Origin: Tuctoria greenei
Lineage: Eukaryota > Streptophyta > Magnoliopsida > Poales > Poaceae
Reading direction: 5' to 3'
Length of the DNA stretch: 64,000 nucleotides
Assembly: GCA_036927565.1 (NCBI GenBank)
Contig: JAYESD010000009.1
Coordinates: forward strand, 154,030,929 to 154,094,928
Shown here piece by piece: positions 10,698 to 20,967 of this stretch; position 1 is the stretch's first letter; every line of letters begins with the position of its first letter. Made by a program: the position numbers and the translations under genes. The notes under the pieces were generated by a model. That model saw nothing but the letters and a program-made list of their open reading frames with translations, searched no databases and was not told the DNA's origin.

Positions 10698-11930
10698 TTG
10701 CTTGCCTTTCCTCTCTTGCCTCGCTGTGCCGCGACAGAGTTGGGTCTCTGCCAAAGCCGACTGAAGACCGATGATGATTTGAAGAAGGTACGAGCCCTCA
10801 TGGGATGGTCCCCTGACTTCTTCAACCACCTGGTCCGCGCCGACAAGCTTCCGTTTGAGAAGGAGCACACCGGCGACATGGTGTACTTCTCCGCGTACGC
10901 CATGGTGGGACTGATCCCACCTTTCTCCTCCTTCTTCTTGATGCTGCTAGACTTCTATGGTCTGCAGCTTTACCACCTTGACCCCCACTCCATTCTATTG
11001 GTGTCCATATTTTTCCACTTTTGCGAGATGTGGGTGGGCATTCCCCCTACATTGAGCTCTTCTGCACCTTCTTCACTGTCCAAACCACAAGTCGGAGCGA
11101 CAAGTACCTTGGCTTCTACTATTTTATGAAGCGCAAGAAGTGCCCGTACAAGTACTTGCGGTCGTTCCCTTCTGGGAAATGGGACGACTGAAAGAAGGAT
11201 TGGATTGTAATCAGGGTGGAGGAGCACGAGAAGCTGGAGCTGCTGGAAGGCCTCCCCAACATCAACACTGCAGTTTGGAGTGAAGCTCCGATGCTGTCGG
11301 ATGCCTTCAATCCTGCTCTGACTAGGATCCGCCTGTGTGTGGAAGGAGGAGTGACTCCCCAGGCGGTGTTTTGCAACTTCCTGACCAACAGGTGGGCTTC
11401 GTTGAAGAGGAGGGAGAGGTTGGCTTGGGCCCTCAACAGTATGCTGGACGACGATCGGATCGTGACCGGTTTCAAGTCCAACATGGAGGGTGCAACTTTG
11501 GAGTTCCACCTGAAGAAATTACAGCACGACATCGATGTTGAGGGCGACAATTTGGCTCCGCGTGCCATCTTTCCTCCCATTGAACATGGAGGCAGCATTC
11601 AGTAGGGAGCTCCAGCGGACGATGCCGGTGCTTGACGACCTTGGTGTCGTTGAGAGGCGCTCAACCACCAGGTTGGCAATATTCGAAGCTCCGGAGGGTG
11701 GCTCTGTCCCCGCCCCTAAGCCAAAAACCGAAGTCGTCGGCAAGGGCAAGGAATTGGCCGAGCCCTCGAGCCGTAAGAGGAAGCATGCTGACAGGAGGGC
11801 CAGACATTCTTCTTCCGCAGCGTCCCCTTCTCCTCGAAGTGGAAGGTCTTCAACGGCGGCGTCTACTCAAATTGCGGCATCTTCCTGGGGTGCTAGCTCC
11901 GGCCAAGTGACTTCGGTCCCAAGGCCACCT
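10698..11930 (+). pseudogene. Tat-B antisense ORF, N-terminal part (PF04195-like)
   Basis: The reading frame runs opposite to the gag-pol genes of Tat-B. It contains DDDLKKVRALMGWSPDFFNH, then LIPPFSSFF, YGLQLYHLDPHSILL and FHFCEMWVG, the signature of the 'putative gypsy type transposon' family (PF04195), then a Pro/Ser/Lys-rich region (EPSSRKRKHADRRARHSS). No ATG is seen at the start. A frameshift lies near 11050 and a TGA after GKWDD (about 11190). SIRE-B is inserted at 11930; the frame resumes at 34222. The function is not known; antisense ORFs in this position are described for Tat-clade elements. Confidence 0.75.
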
Positions 11931-12210
11931 TGTAAGTGCATCTAGGATATCCCTTGTGGGTTTTGGCCAATTGATGACAAACATATGAGATCCTAATGAA
12001 ACTACTGAGATGATTGCAGGACAAACAAGTGAAACATCTTGATGCACACAAAAAGGTGAAAATTGAAGTGGTGTTCAAAGAGAGATACTTTGATGAAGCT
12101 TGGAAGACCATATTAGATTTTGAATGTATAGGGAGTGTATGAAAGACACACTCCAAGAGCTCACAACTTTGCGCGAGGGTAAGGGATTAAAATTAACCTA
12201 ACTTTCACAA

Positions 12211-12575
12211 AGCACCGGACTAGTCCAATCATGGACTGGACTAGTCCGTTCATCTTTCTGGAATCCCACTTACAAGGAGACCGGAGCAGTCCGTGCATCC
12301 ACCGGACTAGTCCGTTGATGTTTCTGGAGTCTCTCATATTGAGGGACCGGACTAGTCCGATCATGGACCGGACTAGTCCGTTGAACTTTCTAGAATCTCC
12401 CATTCGTGGAGATCGGACTAGTCCGCGGACTAGTCCGATGAACTTTCTGGAGTCACCTTCACACAGCACCGGACTAGTCCAAGGTTGGACCGGACTAGTC
12501 CAGCAGACTTTCTGGACTTCAAAACACATTGAGACCGGACAAGTCCGGACTTGCACCGGACTAGTCTGGTGTTAG
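12211..12575 (+). repeat. Cluster of CGGACTAGTCCG palindromes in the U3 of SIRE-B
   Basis: I count ten copies containing GACTAGTC between 12211 and 12575, usually as CCGGACTAGTCCG and often in pairs about 20 bp apart, plus near matches (GGAGCAGTCCG, CCGGACAAGTCCGG). Two more lie near 13256-13290. The cluster sits just upstream of the TATA box at 12606, the position expected for an enhancer. Confidence 0.85.
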
Positions 12576-12605
12576 GGTTTTTCAATGGCTAGCTTTTGGA
12601 AACCC

Positions 12606-12613
12606 TATAAATA
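12606..12613 (+). promoter_or_regulatory. TATA box of the SIRE-B 5' LTR
   Basis: TATAAATA in the context AACCCTATAAATAGAGAG, on the sense strand, 675 bases into the LTR. The 3' LTR has the same box at 33449-33456. Confidence 0.75.
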
Positions 12614-13366
12614 GAGAGTCCGCGGCTTTCCTACAGACACACACGTCGAATACTGATCAAAGAGCAAACCCTAGCGCCGCCACTTCGTCCCAAGAGCCCA
12701 AAACACATCTCCCCACACATCTAAAGTTCAAAAAGAGTGAAATCAATTGAACACTTGGATTCAGGATTGGGACATCGTAGTTCTTTCATTGCGAGCTCTT
12801 GGGGTTTGATCTTTCTACACTCATACTCTGCATTGTAATACTTTTGAGTGTATTTGATCACTTCTTTCATTGTAATTCTCGTGGGAGCCCTCAACGTGTG
12901 AGGTTGCCCCACAAACTTGGTGATTACCCGTGATAGTGGAATCAAGTCGGCCTTCGTGGTGACTTGAAGAGGGAAAGGGTTGGAGACCCGGCTCTGTGTG
13001 AGCTTCCTCAACGAGGACGTAGATCTCGTGGTGAGATCGAACCTCGGGAAAAATGCATGTGTCTTGCGTCTCATTTTCTTTAAATTTTGTTCATTAGATC
13101 ACTTGAGTGCTAAACATCAACTTAAAGCAATTATAAGTTACACCTGCATTCTTATACTAATCTCAAGTACAAATATCAGTTGTTCTCATTTCCGCTGCTA
13201 AAGAAATTTATTTTCCCAAATCACACCTGATCAACACACATAATTTTTGCACACCAGACTAGTCCGCCCACACAACCGGACTAGTCCGACCAACCAAGTT
13301 TTGACGGTTCTATTAAGTGTGCAGGAAATTCAAAAGGCCTATTCACCCCCCTCTAGGCCACATTCA

Positions 13367-13380
13367 ATTGGTATCAGAGC
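13367..13380 (+). promoter_or_regulatory. SIRE-B primer binding site
   Basis: ATTGGTATCAGAGC directly follows the LTR end and matches the 3' end of initiator-methionine tRNA, the usual primer of plant copia elements. Confidence 0.88.
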
Positions 13381-13420
13381 AAGGTTCTCCACCAACGAGA
13401 CTCACATCTCGGAGAGATCA

Positions 13421-14843
13421 ATGGCCTCTGAGAAGAACAACGATATCTCGAAGATGAACATTAATGAGGAGGAACAAGAAACTAAAGCTTTTGATGTGCT
13501 GAAAGAGAGCCCACACGATGATGAAGAAGTGCGACAATTGAAGGCACTTCTGAGAAAGAAACTGCTAGGACAAAAAGGAAAAGAAGAAGAGAAGACGACG
13601 GGGAGCGGTCATCACGACTACTCCCGACAGCCTTACAACTACAACCGTCTCAATTCAAACAACCATTATCTTTCCATTCCTATGGGAAAACCTCCACAGT
13701 TTGACAGAAGCGACTATACAATGTGGAAGTACAACATGAAGATGCATCTAATATCCCTAAATCCTAGTCTATGGCACATCGTTTGCACTGGCATAGATAT
13801 CTCGAACACGGATGAAGAACTCACCCCAGAACAAGAACAAGAGATTCACAGAAATGCACAAGCCGTCGCCGTGATCACGTCATCATTAAGCAGAGAGGAA
13901 TTAACCAAGATTGATGGCTTAGAAAGTGCAAAGGAAATCTGGGATACACTTAAGACATCTCACGAAGGAAATAGATCGGTTCGTGAAGCAAAAATCGAAA
14001 TGCTTGAAGGAGAGTTGGGGAGATTCGCTATTGAATAAGGCGAATCACCTCAAGACATGTACAACCGTATGAAGGCACTCATCAACAAGATACGTGCCTA
14101 TGGAAGTAAGAAATGGACGGCTCACGAGGTAGTCAAGAGAATGATTAGAGCCTTCATGCCAAGAAATGTCACTCTTTGCTCAATGATTAGAGAAAGCCCC
14201 GGTTTTCACAAAATGACCCCCGATGAGTTGTTGGGGAAGATCATAAATCATGAGATGATGGAGAAAGAGGCAAAATACGTCAAAGACTTGGCCGAACTCA
14301 CTTCCCCCAAAAGGAAAGAGGTCGCTCTCAAAGCTACATGCCGACCCAAACTCAAAGAAGCTCGTGAAGATCAAGACGATGGACATACAAGTGATGAGAG
14401 CACCGATCTTGATGATGAGGAAATGGTACTCTTTATCAAGAAGTTCAAGCGAATGATGAAAAGAAGACACGACAACAACTCAAATGAAGGCAAAAGCAAG
14501 GACAAAGGAAAATCCAAGGCTCGACGCACTTGCTACAACTGCGGAGAGTATGGTCACTTCATGATGGACTGCCCCTATGAAGAAAACAAAAAGAAGAAGG
14601 AAACAAGATCTCAAGAAAAGAAAAATTTCATAAAAAGAAGACAAATCCATCAAGCTCACATTGGCAAGGAGTGGGACTCAAACGACGAGTCCTCCTCCGA
14701 TGAAGAAGAAGAGATGGCCACTTTTGCAATCAAGAAACCTACTATGAAGGCCACACTCTTTCCAAACATGGGAGGACGGGACATGAACAACCACACTTGC
14801 CTTATGGCTAAGGAAGGCAAGAAAAAGGTACGGCTCACTCCTC
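13421..14843 (+). pseudogene. SIRE-B gag, N-terminal part
   Basis: Gag forms the virus-like particle. The frame starts MASEKNNDISK at 13421 (the first ATG after the primer site), then has the copia gag core (PPQFDRSDYTMWKYNMKMHL, AKEIWDTLKTSHEG, RMIRAFMPRNVT) and a CCHC zinc knuckle CYNCGEYGHFMMDC near 14530-14572 in a Lys-rich context. A TAA at about 14036-14038 interrupts it in frame, probably a former GAA. The frame is cut by SHORT after LTP (TCCTC duplication at 14839-14843) and resumes at 25977. Confidence 0.9.
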
Positions 14844-15056
14844 TGTAACGATCTCGCGATGAACAGATAGAAATCGAGCAGCAATGGAGAATAGAGAGAA
14901 GATGCAGAGGAGAATGGGAAGAGAAGCAGAGGTAGAAGATGAGATAACCGAATTCTATTTTCTGCGTGTCCTTTTCCATGTCCATTCTCCTATTTATTCT
15001 ATTCTCTCCCACTCGCATCTCTCTTTACAATAGTATTGGGTCCACATGTCATGACA
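14844..15056 (-). repeat. SHORT 3' LTR
   Basis: 213 bp, three differences from 25759-25971. The adjacent minus-strand sequence AAGGAGTGGAATA (15057-15069) is a weak polypurine tract. Confidence 0.92.
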
Positions 15057-15069
15057 TATTCCACTCCTT

Positions 15070-15200
15070 GAGAACCTGCTTGTCCTCAAGCAGGAACCCT
15101 AAGAAACTTGAAGATCATCATCTTGGTCGCCGCGATGAACAACTACGACGCCGAAAGTGACGAGGCCACGGTCAAGGGTGAACAACACCGGCGCGAAGTG
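15070..15200 (-). other. SHORT, trailer downstream of the captured ORF
   Basis: The captured frame ends at a TGA near 15198. The trailer contains an inverted repeat (CCTGCTTG...CAAGCAGG, 15072-15093) and otherwise no recognisable signal. Confidence 0.4.
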
Positions 15201-15266
15201 TCACCACAGGATGAGGACGACGAACAACTGGAATACCACATACTTCCTCAGTATGACCATGTCGTA

Positions 15267-15407
15267 GAACGTAGTCTTGCGCTTGATGGCGTGAAAGATG
15301 TAGAAGCTCAGGAACGTCGATGTCGCGATGAACGTGGAGAAGAACAGGTAATACCGCAGCCCAATGCGCCGGCCGACCCTAGGCCAGCAGTGGTAGCACT
15401 TCATGCA
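15267..15407 (-). pseudogene. DHHC S-acyltransferase fragment captured by SHORT
   Basis: The order C-M-K-x-x-H-x-x-P-x-V-G-x-x-I-G-L-R-x-Y followed by a membrane segment aligns with the zinc-finger/active-site core of plant protein S-acyltransferases (DHHCPWVG..IGLRNY). The catalytic DHHC tetrad reads YHCW here, so the catalytic Cys is lost; the fragment cannot be an active enzyme. Confidence 0.65.
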
Positions 15408-15584
15408 GAAGTTCCAGCTGGCTTTGGAGAAGTGGCAGAACCGGCGGGCGACGGTGACAGTGAGTGCATTGAGCTCGACATACTCTGCTGTCATTTCCTC
15501 GAACAGGTTACGCGCGAGCTTGGGTGGTGGCGGCCATGGTGGTGGAGGTGGCCCTCTGTGCTCGGAGCATAGCGGCTGCGTGCA

Positions 15585-15662
15585 CCCAGTCTTCACGAGT
15601 ATTCCAATGTTCCAGGAGATGACGTTCCGTATTAGCATTTCGTCAAAAATCCTGTGAGCGAG
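15585..15662 (-). pseudogene. Pentatricopeptide-repeat fragment captured by SHORT
   Basis: Twenty-six residues with the motif AHRIFDEMLIRNVISWN followed by ILVKTG, as in plant PLS-type PPR proteins, which bind organellar RNA. One repeat unit only, so no RNA-binding function is expected. Confidence 0.65.
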
Positions 15663-16008
15663 TGGTGGAGGTGGCCATGGTAGCACATGTGGAGATTGGT
15701 GCTCGCAGACGCAGCGCTTGTCATGGGAGAGGAAGAGCTTGGCGAAGTAGAACATCATGGAGATGAAGCCGCAATTTGCAACACGGCAGCCAGCGTCAGG
15801 GCTTGCGCCCCCAAGGTCCCTCTTGGCATGCAGGTAGGTGTATGTGGCCTTGGATGGGTCTGGGAACAGCTTGACCACACACTTCACCAAGTTGAAGCAG
15901 ATTGTTCTGACCACGCAGCTCAGCACCCGCCGCTTTCCGGCAAGCGATGCCAAGTGCCGGATCCTCGTCTTCTCCTCCTCTCGCGGGTAGTAGATCAGCA
16001 CGTCCAGG

Positions 16009-19000
16009 TGTGACGCCCGGTTCCGAAAAGGAACAAAGCTAACGCATATGTGTGCCCAGGATGTTCAACACACATACACGAGTGATTCACAAACGGTATA
16101 CAGAAAATTACCACATCTCAAATTATTAAATAAGTACTCTTATTACATAATTCATTATATCCTCGAATACAAGCTCTAATGAATATTAATGATAAGTTCA
16201 ACTAATGCAGCGGAAATAAACTAATTAACCAAACTAAGCAACTAAGCAAAAGGGATAGCGCAGCTCCATGCAACACCACAGGCAAAGTTGACGGTAGACA
16301 CGGCCTAGATCTCCACATTATCGCCATTAAACTCACAATTTTGACCTGCAACTATTGGGTGGGGGATTGCAAGAGTGAGTACATGTCATACTCAGCAAGT
16401 GTGGAAAGTATGACATGTGGCTGATTCAAATGACGAATGTAATAATGGCTAAGTGCTGAAAAGTACAGTAAAACATTTGAAAAGCATTACACTAGGTCTA
16501 TGTGAAACAATCCCATCATAACCATCATATTAACATAATATAAACCATATGCAATTATTGCCAACATCACCATTATCCATGTCCAATTACCATAACTCAA
16601 ATTCATATCCATGACCATAATCCATAAACCAACCATAACCATTACCAAACCATAACCATCCATAACCATCCCAAATCCTAATTTCCAACTCTAATCATGT
16701 AGGTCATCCAGGCGCTCATAACCGGGAGCACGGCTATCATGATAGTTTTTTAACACTCTGCAGAGGTTGTACCACTTTACCCACATGTTTGTGATTTTAT
16801 CACCTTTCGATGACTAAGAAACCTCCATTGTGCCATCTCACACTTCCGTAGGTGTGTGGCCAAGAGATCACAAAATAGCCTTTCAAAAGGGACTACTAGT
16901 ATGTACGGGCCCACTAAGGTTTCACCGGCAGGCTTGAATCTCCATTCTCCCACCCACAGGCCCCCTCGTGTGCCATGCGGATCCCAGGGCAGTCCTCCTC
17001 GACTCCCATTCCCCGCGCCATCCAATGGTCCATACAATACTAGCAGCGCTCCTAATTATTCAGCTACGCCGCACCCATACTTGGCCTTGTGGTGGCACTG
17101 TTGACCTGGCATATTCTCGCATGAACCGGTCCTTAGATCTAAAGCAAGCAAACCACCATATCAACCAACCCATCCACATATCCATGCTTTCTTAGATCAC
17201 CCATCGTATTGACCAGTTCACATTGACCAGAATATCATTGATGCATAATTAATTGTGTAGTGTTGTTTGCCATCCCAATTAATTAAGCGAAGCAAAAAGG
17301 TAAAAACCCTTCCCGACTCTCTACCATAAATCCCAGGTGACAAGGGTGGTCAAACAAAACTAGTAAACTTCCTACCATAGGATTCCCATCAATTTGACAC
17401 AAGCATGCAAGTTCGCAAACAAAACATTTAATTTAAAATAGGATCAATATGCTTCAAGGACACTTGCCTTGCTCCGGCGGATGGGGTTGCTCAAGCGCTT
17501 CAAAGTCTTGATTTTGGAAATCCTCGTATGCGGCCTCTTGAGCACGTTCCTCTACGCATGATCATACATACAAGAAAACATATACAATTCAACATAATGC
17601 ACACAAAATAATCAACATGCAATGACATGCATGCATGCACAGTTTAATAATTAATTTACTACGGTCATTTATTAATTAGATGCGACTAGTTCATACGTGT
17701 TCATATGAGTTTACGGGGGTTTTAGAGTGGATTAATGCTGCTGAAAATAAAAATACGACGCAATAAAAATCAATTCACGTCTATTAGATTCAATATGGTC
17801 GCTAAAACTCGCATCGGGAACGAATCCTACCGTAGATCTGACGGCTTGACAGTCGCGGAACAAATGCGACGCGTAGACGAAGTAGATGGTGCAGCAGTCC
17901 TTCGGTGGCACGACGACGGCGGCGCGATGTCGGTGACGATCTCCGGCGAACGGTGGGGCCCTCCTCTTTTTCTTCCTCTTCTTCCCCTTCTTTTTCCCTG
18001 GCAGCGCAACCTTCTGGACCTTTTTTTGCTTCTGTTCCGACGGCTTCCGGGGTTTTTCTTCTCTGCTGGCGGCTGTTGGATCGTGGAAAAAAGCCTAGGG
18101 CTTCGGTCCCTTTTATAGGGGCGGCGGGAGCAAGAAAATCGGACCGAGTCGTACCGGGGGCGGGACTCGATACGGTGTCGGGAAAATCGGGGGCGGGCGT
18201 TACGGGATCGGGGGTGTCGGGGCCAGCGGGGAGGCCAAGCCGGGCGCGACTCGGGGCGGGACTGGGGAGGCGCGCGCGCGTGCGCGCTGGTGGGAGGCGG
18301 GGAGGGGCGCGCGCTGGCGGGGTGGGGCCCGGGCGGCTGGCGGGTCGCGTCGGCGCGTACGGAGGCGCAGCGCGCGGGCCAGGTGGGAGCGGGAGGGCGG
18401 GCGCGTGCGGCTGAGCGGGAGCGGGGGAGGCGCCCAGGCGGCGGTGGGGTTGGGGTCCCCCGGGGCGGGCGCGCTCGAGGCGGGGCCGTGGGAGGCGCTC
18501 GGCCAGGCGCCTCGGTCGGCGCGCGTGGCCGGCTGGGCCGGTACGGCATGGCCGGCAGATATAATTTTTTTTTCTTTTTTTTTCAATATACCACTATTTT
18601 TTTTACTTATTTTTTTTGTTTATTCATTATTATTTATTATTATTTTTTATACAGTTATTATATATATATTTATTATTATATAATTTATTTATATATTTCT
18701 TTTTATATATTATTATTATTTTATATTTATTATTTATATTTTATTTTTTATACTCTTTTTTTTATTATATAATTTATTATATATATATTATTCATGTTAT
18801 ATATTTATTATTTATTATTATTATAATGTATATTATTAATATTAATATTTTATTTATTTTCATATATGTTATATATTTTATTTATATACATTTATATATA
18901 TTTTATTATTATTATTTTTATACTTATTCCCTATTACGAGTTTTAGGCTATTTTCTTTTTCTTCTTTTGCTACCCATATTTGTATATATATACTCCATCT

Positions 19001-19089
19001 TTTATGTTTTATTATTATTTTTTTATCCTACTAATGTTTAATACATGATCATGTATGCAATGCAGGATGCGAAAATTTAGGGTGTTACA
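16009..19089 (-). repeat. CHR-A 3' LTR
   Basis: It starts TGTGACGCCCGG and ends GGTGTTACA on the plus strand; it matches 20968-24038 closely. It has a very GC-rich block (about 18120-18560) beside an AT-rich block (about 18565-19060), and a run of CCATAACCAT-type short repeats at 16560-16670. The TATA box on the minus strand (CCCTATAAAAGG) is at 18111-18117. Confidence 0.93.
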
Positions 19090-19107
19090 ATTCTACCCCC
19101 CTTAAAG
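19090..19107 (-). promoter_or_regulatory. CHR-A polypurine tract
   Basis: On the minus strand CTTTAAGGGGGGTAGAAT lies immediately before the 3' LTR. CHR-B has the same tract at 58208-58221. Confidence 0.85.
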
Positions 19108-19262
19108 TGAATCTCGCCCTCGAGATTCGATAGCGTGGAGAAAAGGTGAGGGGATTCTGCCTTCAGGTCTTCTTCACGTTCCCATGTAGCTTCGGTTTCC
19201 GTATGGTTTTTCCATTGCACTTTGCACCAACGGATCCTCTTTTTTTTTCTCGTGAATCCAAA
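19108..19262 (-). pseudogene. CHR-A chromodomain C-terminal remnant
   Basis: The minus strand encodes the end of a chromovirus integrase chromodomain: an aromatic-rich VQW..H...EATWE stretch and a PHLFSTLSNLEGEIHF tail, as in CHR-B (58058-58200). It is fused directly behind the protease start; everything between is deleted. In CHR-A the gag frame runs through this part in a different frame. Confidence 0.65.
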
Positions 19263-20695
19263 ACAATGAGGTTGGCGGAGAAGTCTACCACCCTTATTCT
19301 AAGGCTTACTTTTGGACATACTATATTTGTTCTCATCTCTCCTCCAGGAGACTTAACCAATGGAGTAAACTTCATGTGAGAGATAGGCAAACTATACTTG
19401 GCAACATACTTCGATGCAATGAATGAATGCGATGCTCCAGAATCAAATAACATAGTCGCGGGGTTGGAGTTGGTGAGAAACATACCATTGACCACATCAT
19501 CCGCTTGTTGAGCATCCTCCGTAGAGACATGGTTCACGTTGCCACGAGCAAAATTCTGCTGTCCACGACTTCCTTGTGGCTGTACTCCATTAGGTCTTGG
19601 GTTTTGCCTCGGTGCATTGCTTCTTTGACCAAGGCCTGACTTAGGACATTGATTCGCAAAGTGTCTAGCTTCTCCACAAGTATAGCACCTCTTGACTCCA
19701 CCAGAATTATTGGGACGAGCTTGGTTTTGAGCATTGGTTCCAGGAAAATCAGCACTAGGTGCATAAGGCATTGCTTGCATGACTGGTCGCTGCTGCACAA
19801 ACTGAGTTGGGCGTGGTGCAAAATCAGGGCGCTGAGCAGGAATAGAGGAATTGTAATGAGGCGCGTTGGGCGGCGCAAGGCGAGGGCGCACATTACTTCC
19901 TTGTTGTTGTCCTTGGTATGGCGCCTTCCGCTTGATTTCTTGCTCCATCTCACGGATCTTGTTCTCAACCACAATTGCTTTGTCCACAAGCTTCTGGAAA
20001 TTGGCATAATCACAGTTGAGTAGTTGCACTTGGATCTCATTGTTGAGGCCTCTCATGAACAAATATTGCTTCCGGCTGTCTCGACTAACATCCTCGGGCG
20101 CATACCTTGAGAGTTGAGTGAATTTATTGAGATATTCACTCACGCTTGATCTTCCTTGCCTTAAATTCCCAAATTCTTGCCTCTTCAAGAGCATAACACC
20201 TTCCGGCACGTAATGAGAACGGAAACTCTCTTTGAATTCCGCCCAAGTGATCCTCTCTTGATTCTCATGAGCATTGCATAGTGAATCCCACCAATCGGCG
20301 GCTGCTCCAACGAGTTGATGAGAAGCAAATAGGACCTTCTCCCGGTCACTACATTGGACAATAGCAAGTTTCCTCTCCACGGACTTGAGCCAATCATCCG
20401 CATCCATAGGGTCAGCAGCTTGAGCAAAGGTTGGCGGTCTAGTCCTCATGAACTCTCCCAATTGGTTATGAGGAGGCGGGGGTGGCGGTGGAGGCATGTG
20501 GGGCTGATTGTTGATATTGCCAGCCTGCAGCTGTCCCATGGTCTGTATCATGGTCTGCATGAGCTGGTTTTGCATAGCCAATAGTTGTTCAATGTTGATA
20601 GCTCCATGAGCAGGTCCTTGTCCGTTGTTGTTCTGGGGTACTCCATTGTTCTCCTCCTCATCATTGGCATCCCTCTGGTTGCGAGTCCTCACCAT
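19163..20695 (-). CDS. CHR-A gag with truncated protease
   Basis: 510 codons, uninterrupted, from ATG at 20695 (MVRTRNQRDAND). Residues about 90-230 form a Retrotrans_gag core (DADDWLKSVERKLAIV, AADWWDSLCN, WAEFKESFRSHYVPEGV, EYLNKFTQLSRY). A zinc knuckle CYTCGEARHFANQC lies at 336-349; the Gly before His in the usual form is Arg. The aspartic protease site FDSGASHSFIA is at 416-426, but the protease is cut after about 60 residues. The ATG directly follows a pyrimidine-rich run ending CTCTAG. The frame is open, so gag could still be made. Confidence 0.88.
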   Translation of the reverse strand: MVRTRNQRDANDEEENNGVPQNNNGQGPAHGAINIEQLLAMQNQLMQTMIQTMGQLQAGNINNQPHMPPPPPPPPHNQLGEFMRTRPPTFAQAADPMDADDWLKSVERKLAIVQCSDREKVLFASHQLVGAAADWWDSLCNAHENQERITWAEFKESFRSHYVPEGVMLLKRQEFGNLRQGRSSVSEYLNKFTQLSRYAPEDVSRDSRKQYLFMRGLNNEIQVQLLNCDYANFQKLVDKAIVVENKIREMEQEIKRKAPYQGQQQGSNVRPRLAPPNAPHYNSSIPAQRPDFAPRPTQFVQQRPVMQAMPYAPSADFPGTNAQNQARPNNSGGVKRCYTCGEARHFANQCPKSGLGQRSNAPRQNPRPNGVQPQGSRGQQNFARGNVNHVSTEDAQQADDVVNGMFLTNSNPATMLFDSGASHSFIASKYVAKYSLPISHMKFTPLVKSPGGEMRTNIVCPKVSLRIRVVDFSANLIVLDSREKKRGSVGAKCNGKTIRKPKLHGNVKKT

Positions 20696-20951
20696 CTAGA
20701 GAAAAGCAATAGGTAAGAATTTAAGAACGTCCCCAACTGAATGCATCAAGGGATATGAAGCTAACCAACTAGCTACACTAGCCTAGGTGGACATGGCAAT
20801 GCTAAAGCATCCCAAAATCCTCTATTAAGCACACAAGCAAACAATATATATATAGCAAACAGCACACCAACAAAAACACATCGATTCCTGAGTGCTCCTA
20901 TGTGCTCTAAAGTGTCCATTCTATCTAGGCTGCGTCCTACGGTCAACCTGT

Positions 20952-20967
20952 GGCTCTGATACCAATC
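20952..20967 (-). promoter_or_regulatory. CHR-A primer binding site
   Basis: On the minus strand GATTGGTATCAGAGCC follows the 5' LTR end directly; it matches initiator-Met tRNA. Confidence 0.87.

Larger units (their letters stand above)
11931..13366 (+). repeat. SIRE-B 5' LTR
   Basis: 1436 bp; it matches 32786-34216 with a few substitutions. One clear difference is an extra 12-bp CGGACTAGTCCG unit near 12415-12438. It carries about a dozen copies of the palindrome core GACTAGTC and a TATA box. Confidence 0.94.
15201..16008 (-). pseudogene. SHORT captured-gene ORF, C-terminal segment (PPR and DHHC fragments)
   Basis: The frame enters from the CHR-A insertion (its pre-insertion frame was continuous with 24044-24756) and runs 266 codons. 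At 15585-15662 it reads AHRIFDEMLIRNVISWN, a textbook plant pentatricopeptide-repeat motif (usual form A..FDEMP.RNVVSWN). At 15267-15407 CMKCYHCWPRVGRRIGLRYY followed by a hydrophobic segment (LFFSTFIATSTFLSFYIF) matches the DHHC core of S-acyltransferases. Between them, WPPPP linkers at 15523-15551 and 15662-15682 mark fusion joints. The first 100 residues (YYPREEEKTRIRHLASLAG, FPDPSKATYTYLHAKRDLGG) I do not recognise. Confidence 0.65.

Noticed and set aside
12161..12575. Repetitive frames over the palindrome cluster in the SIRE-B LTR (also 33016-33418)
   Set aside because: The DNA palindrome forces open frames on both strands (LVRSP, DRTSP repeats); no evidence of translation.
12211..12580. 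CRISPR-like array
   Set aside because: Repeats are 12-13-base palindromes with irregular spacing in a plant LTR, without unique spacers of constant length or cas genes.
15108..16013. Plus-strand frames over the captured region of SHORT
   Set aside because: The recognisable protein motifs are all on the minus strand, which is also the sense strand given by the primer site.
17735..18772. Long overlapping frames on both strands in the GC-rich LTR block of CHR-A (also 22694-23897, 53600-54581, 58307-59184)
   Set aside because: They result from low stop density in GC-rich sequence, occur on both strands at once, are Arg/Gly/Pro/Ala-rich and run into the AT-rich block as Tyr/Ile/Phe strings.
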